64,000 nt of DNA from Siderastrea siderea (lineage: Eukaryota; Cnidaria; Anthozoa; Scleractinia; Rhizangiidae), in assembly GCA_964030785.1 (NCBI GenBank), contig OZ034969.1, positions 39,573,201-39,637,200 of the forward strand, given 5' to 3'. Within the stretch, counting starts at the first letter, position 1; each line of letters begins with the position of its first letter. This document shows, piece by piece, positions 34,474 to 43,961 of this stretch. A program made the translations under genes and the position numbers. A model generated the notes under the pieces. The model saw only the letters and a list, made by a program, of their open reading frames with translations, ran no database searches and was not told the origin of the DNA.

Positions 34474-34845
34474 TTAAAAACCATTTCCGGATATTAATCT
34501 ATTAAGAATAATATTGTAATCTTCTTGTTTTGGTTTGGATTTTACAGGTTTCATGAATGTTACTTTTTTAGTTGAGGATGTTGGTTTTGTTGAACTATGT
34601 AATTTTTTCATGATCAATTCACCAGATTTTTCAGCAGCTTTTTTACCAAGTTTATCACCAGCATGATCAATTCCTGATTTTAGTGCTTTTTTAGCAAGAG
34701 GTTTTAAAAACATTTGTGAAGCTTTGCTTAACATCTTTTTAACAGGTTTGAAAATGTTATCTACAATCAATCCACTACCTTCGTGTTGATAAACAAATTT
34801 ACCTAGTTTTGGGTGACAAATACGCTTAAATTCGTATGGTTTCAT
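34474..34845 (-). CDS. Small basic Polinton protein
   Basis: A 123-codon intact ORF, rich in Lys. It starts MKPYEFKRICHPKLGKFV and carries VKKMLSKASQMFLKPLAKKA, AAEKSGELIMKKL and VTFMKPVKSKPK. The composition suggests a nucleic-acid-condensing core protein (inference). It is between the two capsid protein genes, 30 bp from the major capsid start, and is one of the few unbroken genes in this copy. No domain is recognised. Confidence 0.7.
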   Translation of the reverse strand: MKPYEFKRICHPKLGKFVYQHEGSGLIVDNIFKPVKKMLSKASQMFLKPLAKKALKSGIDHAGDKLGKKAAEKSGELIMKKLHSSTKPTSSTKKVTFMKPVKSKPKQEDYNIILNRLISGNGF

Positions 34846-34870
34846 TATATGATTACATTAGATAAAAATA

Positions 34871-35632
34871 TCAATTAATTTTTTCACATAAAATCAAACT
34901 AAAAGAAGTATAACTATGATTCAGATCTATAATTCTTTTTTTACCATCAGTGATATAAATCTGTATTGTATTAATAGTGTTTTTAGTGACTGGATTATAC
35001 TGAACTCTTCGAGGTTCTTGTGTGAAACTGTAACTCGGAGTTAGAGTGCTTGTACTAAAACTATAGATAATATCTGTTTCATCACCATCAACCAAACTTT
35101 GAGATATAATATCACAATGTATATTGAGAATTTCTCTGTCTTGACTTAGATTTGGTATGTAATCACCAATATTTTCAGAATTAGTTAAAACCCGTTGATT
35201 AAACCCAATTAAATCATTAAAATCAGATTGAGTCAAATCTAATCTGTAATTTGTGGCTAATGTTATTATAGTTCTAAATATTGTATCATCAAATTCAAGA
35301 GTGATTGGATATGTTGGATTATTTGCTGCTCCTGTTTTTGTCTGCTCCTTAATATAATTATTAAAATCAACATAATTCCAAACACCAGGAGAAAAATTCA
35401 AATCAGTCCAATTATTACCATTATCAGATGAAAATCTTATTTTTTGATTGTTCAATTCGGGTGTTACATTGAACCAGGTGAAGCTCATGGAAATAATCCT
35501 ATCTAAACCTATTTGATATTCTTTGTTTGGATCAAGTGTTATTGGATTGGTATATTTAATTTTGAAATCACTTGGTTTATTACCATTATTATTTTTAACT
35601 GTATGACTTGATGAAACTAGTTGTCTTTTCAT
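34871..35632 (-). CDS. Minor capsid (penton-type) protein
   Basis: 253 codons, intact. It opens MKRQLVSSSHTVKNNNGNK and contains YTNPITLDPNKEYQIGLDRI, MSFTWFNVTPELNN, WNYVDFNNYIKEQ and RVQYNPVTKNTINTIQIYI. Size and these beta-rich motifs fit the Polinton minor capsid protein, which forms the pentameric vertices. It is next to the small basic protein and the interrupted PPxY gene. Confidence 0.85.
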   Translation of the reverse strand: MKRQLVSSSHTVKNNNGNKPSDFKIKYTNPITLDPNKEYQIGLDRIISMSFTWFNVTPELNNQKIRFSSDNGNNWTDLNFSPGVWNYVDFNNYIKEQTKTGAANNPTYPITLEFDDTIFRTIITLATNYRLDLTQSDFNDLIGFNQRVLTNSENIGDYIPNLSQDREILNIHCDIISQSLVDGDETDIIYSFSTSTLTPSYSFTQEPRRVQYNPVTKNTINTIQIYITDGKKRIIDLNHSYTSFSLILCEKIN

Positions 35633-35639
35633 ATATGTT

Positions 35640-35920
35640 CAGTTTAGATTAAAATAGTTTTTATATATTTTATTGTATTGTGGTTTGTTAAGTATTGAAT
35701 TTCTGAATAAAATATTAAGAAGAGCAACGCCTGTGTTTCTTAATTCCTTGCTATTATTACCAGCAGCCATTGATCCAATAATGAGTTCTAATTTTTTATC
35801 ATTTCTGTTGGATCATTAAAAAACATAATTTTACCACCTCTTTTTGTTTTTATTTTGAAACCAGACCCTTTAATATTTTCCAATCTGGTTTTATAAGGAT
35901 CAATATAATCTTTAAGAACC
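35640..35920 (-). pseudogene. C-terminal part of the PPxY protein gene
   Basis: After the Ngaro element the minus frame continues with VLKDYIDPYKTRLENIKG, GFKIKTKRGGKIMFFNDP, a break near 35810, then IIGSMAAGNNSKEL and LLNILFRNSILNK to a stop near 35640. It is the other half of the gene at 43152-43855, which the retrotransposon has split. Strong positive charge suggests a virion protein. Function unknown. Confidence 0.75.
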
Positions 35921-36118
35921 TTTTATGCCCTTTTCCTTTACCCTAAAAGAACACCCCCAGTGCTGCCTTGCCTGAGCTCTGTTTACTGGGCTTAAATAAA
36001 ACACAACAAATGATTGGACTAATATGGCTATGGGCAGGGGCCCATAGCCGCTTTTATTTAAACATCCAATATCCTTAACAATCTTTTATAAGTAGTTTGG
36101 CCCAGTAAAGGTGTGGGC
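35921..36118 (-). repeat. Ngaro split direct repeat B2
   Basis: The plus-strand run ATGCCCTTTTCCTTTACCC with AAGAACACCCCCAGTGCTGC recurs at 36412-36620 nearly unchanged (B1). It includes a GGCCCATAGCC-type self-complementary segment. Confidence 0.9.
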
Positions 36119-36189
36119 ACTAAAATCGCAAACACTCAATATTATTGGATTTGAAACGAAAAAACTGTGGATAGGACCTGGGGAGGAGG

Positions 36190-36407
36190 AGGGAGTTTAG
36201 AAACACTTCTTGCACCGCAGACAAACAGGACGCAATGACAAGCACATGGCTTCGTAAGTCATGTGCTCTACACGTAACCCTAATAGGGGGTCTAATGCAT
36301 TGTGCTAATACCGACAACCCTCCTGCTGGTCCCAGGACCTCTCCGAATTAAACAAAACACCATCAGAGAAAAAGTGGCATAAAAATCCTATTTCCAGGGA
36401 AATATTT
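36190..36407 (-). repeat. Ngaro split direct repeat A2
   Basis: The run from GTTTAGAAACACTTCTTGCA to the AAATATTTTATTT end matches 42940-43151 (A1). It joins B1 directly at 36407/36408, as expected from the circular intermediate. Confidence 0.9.
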
Positions 36408-36620
36408 TATTTATGCCCTTTTCCTTTACCCTAAAAGAACACCCCCAGTGCTGCCTTGCCTGAGCTCTGTTTACTGGGCTTAAATAAAACACAACAAATG
36501 ATTGGACTAATATGGCTATGGGCAAAGGCCCATAGCCGCTTTTATTTAAACATCCAATATCCTTAACAATCGTTTATAAGTAGTTTGGCCCAGTAAAGGT
36601 GTGGGCACTAAAATCGCCAA
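36408..36620 (-). repeat. Ngaro split direct repeat B1
   Basis: Nearly identical to 35921-36118 (B2). Located downstream of the recombinase gene on the element strand. Confidence 0.9.
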
Positions 36621-37089
36621 AGCATATGGTCACATATGCTGCCCCACCCCAGGCAAGAGCAGCACAACAAACAAGACTCCCTCAAGGCAGATAGCCGATA
36701 AGGCAACAGCAGCCCAAGCAAACTGAAGCCACATAGGTGAAAATAAATAACCGAGACTGATGGAGAATCTTAAAGCAATGTCTTAATAATAAAATTTTTA
36801 TGCCTCAAAAGGGAAGCAGCACAACAAAACCACTCATTGAAATTAATTGAACGAGTGTCCAACAGGTGAGATACAGCCGCCCATGCAAACTGTACACACG
36901 CTGATGACCCAAGATTACTTGAAACAAAAATATACAACAGTTATAATTTGCATATATGACTCAGGCACCCCATGCCCATTGCATAATAGAAACGAACAAT
37001 ACGACGTTAAGTGACATTATCATGCCACTCGACTGGAATTATACCTGTTAAATGTACACCCCAGCCAATGAATTACATGTGGGGTGGGG

Positions 37090-37685
37090 GGGGCAGCAAG
37101 GTAGGAAAGCCGCCCATGTAAACTTAGCCCGCCCTGCTGCCCCCTTTTATGACTAAAAAAGAAATGACATGACTGTGTGAAACCTACCTATATTAACCCA
37201 AGCCAACAAAGTAAAAAAGAGGCAACAAGGCTGGACAGCTGCCCATGCAAGCTTAGCCCGCCCTGCTGCCCCCTGCTTGTCTGAAAAGTTAATTAAAATA
37301 CAATACCACTAGCTCATTTATTAAACCCCATGCACCCAGATCAACAAAGCACATGAGGGGCAACAAGGCGGGACAGCCGCCCATGCAAACTTAACCCGCC
37401 TTGCTGCCCATTGCTTGTCTAAAAATAATTAAATTACAATATCACTAGCTCATTTATTAAACCCCATGCACCCAGGCCAACAAAAGTACATGAGGGGCAA
37501 CAAGGCGGGATAGCCGCCCATGCAAACTTAACCCGCCCTGCCACCTCGACATGTCAGTGAAATAAATTAATTACTGCACCACTTGCCCATAGTAAAATTT
37601 TATGCACCCAGGTCAACTAAGCAAACAAGGGGCAACAAGGTAGGAAAGCCGCCCCTGCAAACATAACCCACCCTGCTGCTCCCTA
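37090..37685 (-). repeat. Tandem repeats of about 140 bp in the Ngaro 3' region
   Basis: About five units each contain GGGGCAACAAGG, GGAAAGCCGCCCATGC or a close variant, and AACCCGCCCTGCTGCC. Each unit also has an imperfect hairpin between its GGCGGG and CCCGCC parts. The units lie just downstream of the recombinase stop on the element strand. Confidence 0.85.
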
Positions 37686-37712
37686 CATAAAGGTCTGGTA
37701 TAATACAACAAA

Positions 37713-38636
37713 CTAAGATGCGAGGCTAGGTATCCTTATATAACGCTGGAAAGCGTTTGATTTCCAACGACCTAACGCACGAATTTGGGCATCAGACAAA
37801 CCTCGATCTGCTGCATGGGAGGCAGCCCCTATGCGAAAACTATGGCCCTTATAATGGGACGGAGCCAGACCGCAAAGCTGAACAGCAGCTGAAAGGCGTT
37901 GAGAAAAATATGATCGAGAAACGGGCAACCCATCCACTGTAATAAAAATAGGGCCTGGGCCTGAGCCTCGCAAGGCTAAATACTTGTACAATAAATCAAC
38001 CGGACAAGAATGAGGGTGACGGGAAACCACCACTGAAAATGGGCGCTCGTTATAACTATGCTTAAAATTGCCAAACGTCAACTTAAATGCAGTCAATTCA
38101 CCGGCAGCATTTACCAATTTGGTGAGCTGAGAAAGTTGGAGAGGGGAAGGAGCGCCCCGCTTAGAAACTGAGGTTATTTCTCCAATGCGTAAAAAGGCAT
38201 AAAAAGCCAGTGAGCACATAGCTTGAAATTGAAGTATTTGATATGCCGAACCTTCAAGAGAAGATGCAACAGCAACAAGCTTGTCTAATATAGGAAGTGT
38301 AATGGGAAGACGAGAATCGAGGCGAAAGCCCACTTTCCCATACCCCTTAAGCATTTGGGAGACATAAAAAACTTTGGAGGGGTCAGAAAAACCCATTAAC
38401 TTATGACTATAGCCAAGGGCAGAGGTATAAGTATTTACAGTGGATGGGGCATAACTAGCATTATACAAATAAGCTATGAACAAGGCCATGACAGATGGTG
38501 AGATAGGAAGGGCAAAAAAGGGGTGTTGGAATACTGAATTATAGAACTGATGAAAAAGTTTCCAAGCACGCTGATATGTGGGTATAGACGAGGGCTGAAG
38601 ACTTGAACGCAGCAGATACGAGGCTATCGATGCCAA
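37713..38636 (-). CDS. Tyrosine recombinase of Ngaro
   Basis: 307 codons, open. The N-terminal half has the SAM-like core-binding layout (QRAWKLFHQFYN, SPSVMALFIAYLYN, TVNTYTSALGYSHKLMG). The catalytic half shows the first Arg in AFLRIGEITSV (about residue 153), the H-x-x-R box in GHSFRIGAASHAA (about 267), GRWKSNAFQRYIR with the nucleophilic Tyr near residue 302. All key residues are present. It joins the circular DNA copy to the genome. The start overlaps the RT stop by 13 bp. Confidence 0.93.
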   Translation of the reverse strand: MASIASYLLRSSLQPSSIPTYQRAWKLFHQFYNSVFQHPFFALPISPSVMALFIAYLYNASYAPSTVNTYTSALGYSHKLMGFSDPSKVFYVSQMLKGYGKVGFRLDSRLPITLPILDKLVAVASSLEGSAYQILQFQAMCSLAFYAFLRIGEITSVSKRGAPSPLQLSQLTKLVNAAGELTAFKLTFGNFKHSYNERPFSVVVSRHPHSCPVDLLYKYLALRGSGPGPIFITVDGLPVSRSYFSQRLSAAVQLCGLAPSHYKGHSFRIGAASHAADRGLSDAQIRALGRWKSNAFQRYIRIPSLAS

Positions 38637-40417
38637 TTGAGTGGGTGCAGATGTTGAGGGATCTCTGTGGGGAATGGATGCATGTGAGCTGGTGCCAGCT
38701 GCCTGAATGTCTGCAATTGTAACCGAGACAACGAATCAGCTAATTTGTTGTGTAGACCCGGAATATGCTTAGCTTTGAAGTGTACATTGTGACGCAAACA
38801 AACCAGCACCAGTTCACGAACAAAGAACATCAAGTCTTTATCCCGACAAGACTGTTTATTAATGACATGTACTAAGGCCTCATTGTCGGTAAAGAACAAA
38901 ACTCTGCGGTTTTTCATCTCATGTCCCCACAGGTGCAAACTTAACACAATAGGATAAAATTCTAAAAATGCAATATTGCGAAGCCTCCAGCTATCAGGCC
39001 ATTCCCCATAGCACCAATTTTTACGAAAAACAGCACCAAAACCAAGGGTGCCAGAAGCATCGGTATACAGTTGGAGTTGATGAGAATCATGCCAATCATC
39101 AGAGAGAAAAAATGAACGACCATTAAAACCCGACAGAAATTTTTGCCAAACATTTAAATCTGCTTTCACCTCCCTAGACAACCTAATTTGGAAGTGAGGA
39201 CGCCTAACACCAATTGTAAGGTCAATCAGACGGCGTAAAAAGGCCCTACCAGGAACAACAACGGAACAGGCAAAATTAAGTAATCCTGTTAAGGACTGAA
39301 TTTCCTGCAGGCTGACCTTGCGGCGCGTAAGAAATGCAGAAATAAGAGTTTGACACTTATCTAACTTTTCTTGTGGCAACCGGGCCTCCATCAATATGGA
39401 ATCGAGCTCAATGCCAGCAAAAGAAATAATTTGGGATGGGCCAACTGTTTTCTCAGGTGCCATGGGAATGCCCAAATAGCTACAGAGCATCAAAAATAAA
39501 TCCAATTGTTTCTGACATAGTTCCTCCCTTGGAGAAATTATTAAAAAGTCACCTAACAAATGCAAAATATGAGTTATATGCAACTTATTCTGGGCAATCC
39601 ATTCAATCGCAGTTGAGAATATCTCAAATGTTTTACAAGAGCTTGAGCAACCCATAGGCATACACCGGTCATAATAATATAATCCTCGCCAACATATTCC
39701 GAGGAGATTATAATCCTGAGGGCGAATAGGAATTATTCGAAAAGCATTTTTGATATCAGTCTTTGCCAGAAAACAACCAGGGCCTACAGTCTTGATGCGC
39801 CGAATGGCATCTTCAACTGTGGCATAGGAAACACTTGTGTGGTCTGTCGGAATTCCATCATTCAACGATGAACCCTTAGGAAATGAAAGGTGGTGAATCA
39901 AACGGAATTCTCCTTCAACTTTCTTGGGAACTAAACCCAGAGGGGAGACACGAAACACTGGAAAAGGTGGCGAAGAAAAAGGACCGGCAAGCCTATGAGC
40001 GTCCAGCTCTTTAGCAAGTTTAGCATCCATGGCAGTGGGATTTTGGATAGCAGATAGTAAATTGTTAGACTGACACGAAAACCGGGTTCCCTCGTAATGT
40101 AAGGGAAAACCCCTCATAAAACCATTCGCTAAATATTGCATGATTGAATTGTCATACCCAGACAGAAATAAAAGTAAGTTACTAATTTTTACGGGTGTTG
40201 GCATGGGAGGTTGGGTTGGCCTGGGGCAAGGTTGATCCGCTAGGAGACTTATTGTCTCCTCGCACCGGGGAGGGCAATTTGGGATTTCCTCTGGAGCCAC
40301 GAAAATTACAATGAAGAGCCCGGTGAGCCCCATCGCATTTACAGCATGTATGTTTAAACGAGCAGCCAGCACAGTCACCACCCCGATGATATTTAAAGCA
40401 GTAACCCCTGGGGACAC
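38624..40417 (-). CDS. Reverse transcriptase-RNase H of Ngaro
   Basis: About 597 codons from 40417, although the first 80 codons overlap the gag-like ORF in another frame, so the true start is unsure. The RT shows FRLIHHLSFPKGSSLND, AKTDIKNAFRIIPIRP, MPMGCSSSCKTFEIFS and the catalytic HLLGDFLIIS. In this family that box reads with two Asp residues; here the first is Gly, a single-base change that should abolish activity. RNase H follows with YTDASGTLGFGA, FYPIVLSL, FFTDNEALVHVI and LADSLSRLQ. It copies the element RNA. Confidence 0.92.
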   Translation of the reverse strand: MSPGVTALNIIGVVTVLAARLNIHAVNAMGLTGLFIVIFVAPEEIPNCPPRCEETISLLADQPCPRPTQPPMPTPVKISNLLLFLSGYDNSIMQYLANGFMRGFPLHYEGTRFSCQSNNLLSAIQNPTAMDAKLAKELDAHRLAGPFSSPPFPVFRVSPLGLVPKKVEGEFRLIHHLSFPKGSSLNDGIPTDHTSVSYATVEDAIRRIKTVGPGCFLAKTDIKNAFRIIPIRPQDYNLLGICWRGLYYYDRCMPMGCSSSCKTFEIFSTAIEWIAQNKLHITHILHLLGDFLIISPREELCQKQLDLFLMLCSYLGIPMAPEKTVGPSQIISFAGIELDSILMEARLPQEKLDKCQTLISAFLTRRKVSLQEIQSLTGLLNFACSVVVPGRAFLRRLIDLTIGVRRPHFQIRLSREVKADLNVWQKFLSGFNGRSFFLSDDWHDSHQLQLYTDASGTLGFGAVFRKNWCYGEWPDSWRLRNIAFLEFYPIVLSLHLWGHEMKNRRVLFFTDNEALVHVINKQSCRDKDLMFFVRELVLVCLRHNVHFKAKHIPGLHNKLADSLSRLQLQTFRQLAPAHMHPFPTEIPQHLHPLNWHR

Positions 40418-41360
40418 TTATGGGGGAAAACGACTTAACATTATTTACTGAGGCCGGCGGTTTCCTAAAGTTGCTCTGAGAACGAAGCCAAAGCTCCCAG
40501 TGCACAGTCCCCCAAGGCAGGCAAGTGGCTTGGGACTGGCGCAAAAACCTAAAATTCTCATCATAGAAACGCCAGTTGTGGCCACGAGCCGCGAGATCTT
40601 GAATGGTGGACCCATACTCCATGAGTCCTGGGGCTTCATTGGGGTAGCGACTGGCATAGATACCCACAAACACGTGAAAGGCTTGAAGCCAAATATCAAT
40701 CGTACCTATTTTTTTAGGTTTGTTTAGGGGCTCTAACGCTAAGGAAGGTGAGAGCCCTTCGTTTGAGTTCTGGATGGTAAGCTGAAACTTGCCCTCCAGC
40801 GTAGGGTTGACCAGCAAAGAACCAAAGTCAATGTATTCCTGTTGCCAAATTTTGGTTTTCAACTTCTGGGGGACTCTAGCATCCACCGGTAAATTGATTG
40901 AAGTAAACGGAACTTCCGGCTGTGTCATCGACGGAAACAAAACTTGCTCACCTGACAAATTGGTCTGCATGGTGTCCACTACCCGCTGCATAGGGTTCCC
41001 AACAATTGGCAACTCTGTTTGTCCAGCTGGCACATTGGGCTGTCCAGGTGGCACAGCTTCATTGGCCCCATTGCTTGGAGGGAGCTGAGGTGACTCGTTC
41101 ACCGGGGGGACGTGGGCAGAGAGAAGTGGCTGTAACTGCTTGGTCACTTCCGTTGTCACTCTGGCTACAACCTGCTCTAAAAAACCAACAGGCAAAACTG
41201 TTTCCTGAAGAGCAGGGTTAACTGGCGGTGGAGGTGGTGTCTCATTGGATGATTGATTTTGGCCTCTTCTTCTGCGCACTGGAGGACCTTCAGAGTTCGC
41301 TACAGCCTCCACTGCTTGAGTGGAGGGGCGCTTCCTGCGCACAGACCTTCTAGGAGGCAT
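40182..41360 (-). CDS. Ngaro ORF1 (gag-like) with Cys/His cluster
   Basis: The ATG at 41360 (MPPRRSVRRKRPSTQ) is a better start than the upstream in-frame ATG at 41537, since the intervening codons fall in minisatellite-like sequence. The protein is about 392 residues. A basic N-terminus is followed by a Pro-rich region, a conserved block (IDIWLQAFHVFVGIYASRY ... HNWRFYDENFRFLR) and a Cys-rich cluster CFKYHRGGDCAGCSFKHTCC near the end, probably zinc-binding. It presumably coats RNA. Its 3' end overlaps the RT frame by 236 bp, suggesting frameshifting or reinitiation. Confidence 0.8.
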   Translation of the reverse strand: MPPRRSVRRKRPSTQAVEAVANSEGPPVRRRRGQNQSSNETPPPPPVNPALQETVLPVGFLEQVVARVTTEVTKQLQPLLSAHVPPVNESPQLPPSNGANEAVPPGQPNVPAGQTELPIVGNPMQRVVDTMQTNLSGEQVLFPSMTQPEVPFTSINLPVDARVPQKLKTKIWQQEYIDFGSLLVNPTLEGKFQLTIQNSNEGLSPSLALEPLNKPKKIGTIDIWLQAFHVFVGIYASRYPNEAPGLMEYGSTIQDLAARGHNWRFYDENFRFLRQSQATCLPWGTVHWELWLRSQSNFRKPPASVNNVKSFSPISVPRGYCFKYHRGGDCAGCSFKHTCCKCDGAHRALHCNFRGSRGNPKLPSPVRGDNKSPSGSTLPQANPTSHANTRKN

Positions 41361-41423
41361 CTGAAAAGGAACACACAAACACCAAGCAAAATTGAAGAAA
41401 AGGCAAGCATGGCCAGCAGTAGC

Positions 41424-42160
41424 AAATAATGTGGGCAACAAGGGCTCAATCATAAAATAATTTGAGCAACAAGGGCTCAATAATAACAATAATTTTGAGC
41501 AACAAGGGCTCAATAATAACAACAATTTGAGCAACAAGGGCTCAAAAATAATAATTTGAGCAACAAGGGCTCAATAATAACAATAATATGAGCAACAAGG
41601 GCTCAATAATAATTTGAGCAACAAGGGCTCATTAATAATAATTTGAGCAACAAGGGCTCAATAATAATAATATGAGCAACAAGGGCTCAATAATAACAAT
41701 AATATGAGCAACAAGGGCTCAATAATAATAATTTGAGCAACAAGGGCTCAAAAATAATAATTTGAACAACAAGGGCTCAATCATGAAATAATTTGAACAA
41801 CTAGGGCTCTATCATGAAATAATTTGAACAACAAGGGCTTAAATATGAAATAATTTGAACAACAAAGGGGTCAATAATGAATTAGTTTGAGCAACAAGGG
41901 CTCAATCATAAAATAATTTGAACAACTCGGGCTCTATCATAAAATAATTTGAACAACAAGGGCTCAATCATAAAATAATTTGAACAACAAGGGCTCAATC
42001 ATGAAATAATCAGAACAACAGAGGGCTCAATCATAAAATAATTTGAACAACAAGGGGTCAATCATAAAATAATTTGAACAACAAGGGCTCAATCATAAAA
42101 TAAATTTGAACAACAAGGGCTCAATCATAAAATAACTTGACAACAAGGGCTAAATCAAGA
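41424..42160. repeat. Minisatellite of about 30-bp units inside Ngaro
   Basis: About 24 copies of AATAATTTGAGCAACAAGGG with CTCAATAATA or variants. In most units TTGAGC and GCTCAA flank AACAAGG, so each unit can form a short hairpin. The left third is more uniform than the right, where GAGC has drifted to GAAC. It lies between the SGNH hydrolase gene and ORF1. Confidence 0.95.
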
Positions 42161-42727
42161 CAACATGCGTAAAGCATGCAAGATGGCGCCCCGATAGCTG
42201 CGATACAACACGTATTGCCCAAACGAATTCACATGGACTCCGTCCGAATAAGGGTTCTGAGATGGCTCAGAAAACCCGTGATGCTCCCAACAGAAAGCAT
42301 TCGGAATGGGATCCAAGACTACATTAAGATACTGGTTGAGCGTTCGTGCAGCGGCGTTAAAAAGCGGTGCTCGAACACGAGGTATCACCTCGCACACACC
42401 AACAGCTCGAACGGAGTAAGTTTCGAGCAACAACCGTACCAATTCCTCGATCTCCGATCCAACGACCTCAGGAGCTAAGGTAGAAAGGTCATTGGTACCT
42501 ATCTCCAGAATAACAACATGCGGAGAAAGAGAAGAAACAACGCCAAGTTTAGACCGAACTAATCTTCTCACAGTAAGACCGCCGACGCTGTGCAAATGAA
42601 CAATGGCATCTCTCGAGAGCTTAAAATTCGCATTCGCCCGCTCATCGAACTGTGATTGAAGGTCCTCACTAAGCCTCCTAATAAACGAATGACCAAGCAA
42701 AAGTACAGGGCGAGGAGAAAAGGCCAT
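42155..42727 (-). CDS. SGNH/GDSL-type hydrolase of Ngaro
   Basis: 190 codons, open. Block I is LLLGHSFIRRL (nucleophile Ser, residues 10-20), Gly and Asn blocks are SVGGLTVRR and LEIGTNDLSTL, and block V is YSDGVHVNSFG with the Asp and His. These are the four conserved SGNH residues. Such a hydrolase is a known accessory gene of Ngaro elements; its substrate is unknown. It is the first gene on the element strand, separated from ORF1 by the minisatellite. Confidence 0.9.
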   Translation of the reverse strand: MAFSPRPVLLLGHSFIRRLSEDLQSQFDERANANFKLSRDAIVHLHSVGGLTVRRLVRSKLGVVSSLSPHVVILEIGTNDLSTLAPEVVGSEIEELVRLLLETYSVRAVGVCEVIPRVRAPLFNAAARTLNQYLNVVLDPIPNAFCWEHHGFSEPSQNPYSDGVHVNSFGQYVLYRSYRGAILHALRMLS

Positions 42728-42939
42728 ATGAATGCAGTAGAAGCCAAAGAAATGCTCACGCGAAGCTCAGACAACGACAACGCTACGACAAACAATCGAA
42801 ACAAAACAATACCCGAGACTATAAGCAAGACTTCGTAAAGGGAGTAAAAATAGACACTCCGAAATTCGATATAAAAGGTACAACAACTCGATCAAAAGAG
42901 GGAATCGAAGGAAATCAAAAATTCCTTACCTTGAAGTTT

Positions 42940-43151
42940 AGAAACACGTCTTGCACCGCAGACAAACAGGACGCAATGACAAGCACATGGCTTCGTAAGT
43001 CATGTGATCTACACGTAACCCTAATAGGGGGTCTAATGCATTGTGCTTATACCGACAACCCTCCTGCTGGTCCCAGGACCTCTCCGAATTAAACAAAACA
43101 CCATCAGAGAAAAAGTGGCATAAAAATCCTATTTCCAGGGAAATATTTTAT
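42940..43151 (-). repeat. Ngaro split direct repeat A1
   Basis: Matches 36190-36407 (A2) with a few differences. It ends at AAATATTTTATTT next to Polinton coding sequence. Confidence 0.9.
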
Positions 43152-43855
43152 TTTTGCATCGTCAATAATTTTTCTTTGATATTGTGCTTCAGCTTCACTT
43201 ATTAAACCTTGTTTCAATTGTTTTGTAACATTTGTTTTATAACCAGGAAGTTGTTGTCGTTTCTTAACAGCTTCTCTCAATTTTCTTCGGATATATTTTT
43301 GTTTTTTCTCGTCATTCATTTCAGGTTTATTAAGTTGTAATTCAATATCATCATAATTAATTCTATCTTCTTCAAAAATATTATCATGTGGTGTTTCATC
43401 TTCTTCATATTCTGGAGGAAGATCTTCATATTCAAGAGGAAGATCTTCAGGTTGAAGCATATATTCTGGATTGATATACATTTGTTTTTCACCTGATTCT
43501 AAATCTTTGAGAACATCTTCATAAGTAGGAGGTTATGGAACTAACTGTTTGTTATTTTCTGGTTTAACTTCTTCACCAAATAGATCTTCTAAACCATAAT
43601 CAGGCACTTCTTCATCATCTCCTATTTCAAGTCCATAATCAGGAACAGGTTTTTTTTAGTTGGTAATCTTCTTATTGGTATTTTTGGTCTTGTAAGATCC
43701 TTTAACCCAGAAGTTATGGGTTTGAAAAGTTTTTCTGCTTGAACTTCACCTATTGGATCGGATATATATATTTTTTACTGTTTCTTTTACAGCATTAATC
43801 TTTTTACCAAGTTCAGATTTTTTCTCAGCCATCTCTTTCCATTTAAGTAAACTCA
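43152..43855 (-). pseudogene. PPxY-containing Polinton protein gene, N-terminal part
   Basis: The minus frame starts near 43855 with MSLLKWKEMAEKKSELGKK, an amphipathic-looking helix, then acidic runs and two Pro-Pro-x-Tyr motifs (PPTYEDVL near 43520 and DLPPEYEEDE near 43420). The later part is helical and basic (KYIRRKLREAVKKRQQLPG). Several frame changes and stops occur between 43530 and 43780. It is cut by the Ngaro element and continues at 35920. PPxY motifs bind Nedd4-type ligases and occur in adenovirus protein VI; the parallel is inference. Confidence 0.7.
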
Positions 43856-43961
43856 TTAATATTATTTGTTTAGATAAAATTTGTGTTATCATATATAAAA
43901 AATCACGCTTACCGAGACACATAGCGAGACGCTAGTGAAAATAATATATCATAATATTATT

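Larger units (their letters stand above)
35921..43151 (-). mobile_element. Ngaro-type tyrosine-recombinase retrotransposon in a Polinton gene
   Basis: About 7.2 kb, all genes on minus: SGNH hydrolase, gag-like ORF1, RT-RNase H and tyrosine recombinase. The ends are split direct repeats: A1 (42940-43151), then the ORFs, B1 (36408-36620), A2 (36190-36407) and B2 (35921-36118), with A1 like A2 and B1 like B2. This A-ORFs-BAB order is the known signature of Ngaro/PAT-type elements, which integrate by recombination without a target duplication. None is seen here. Confidence 0.93.

Noticed and set aside
41424..42160. CRISPR-like array
   Set aside because: Units are contiguous with no unique spacers; it is a minisatellite in a eukaryotic retroelement.
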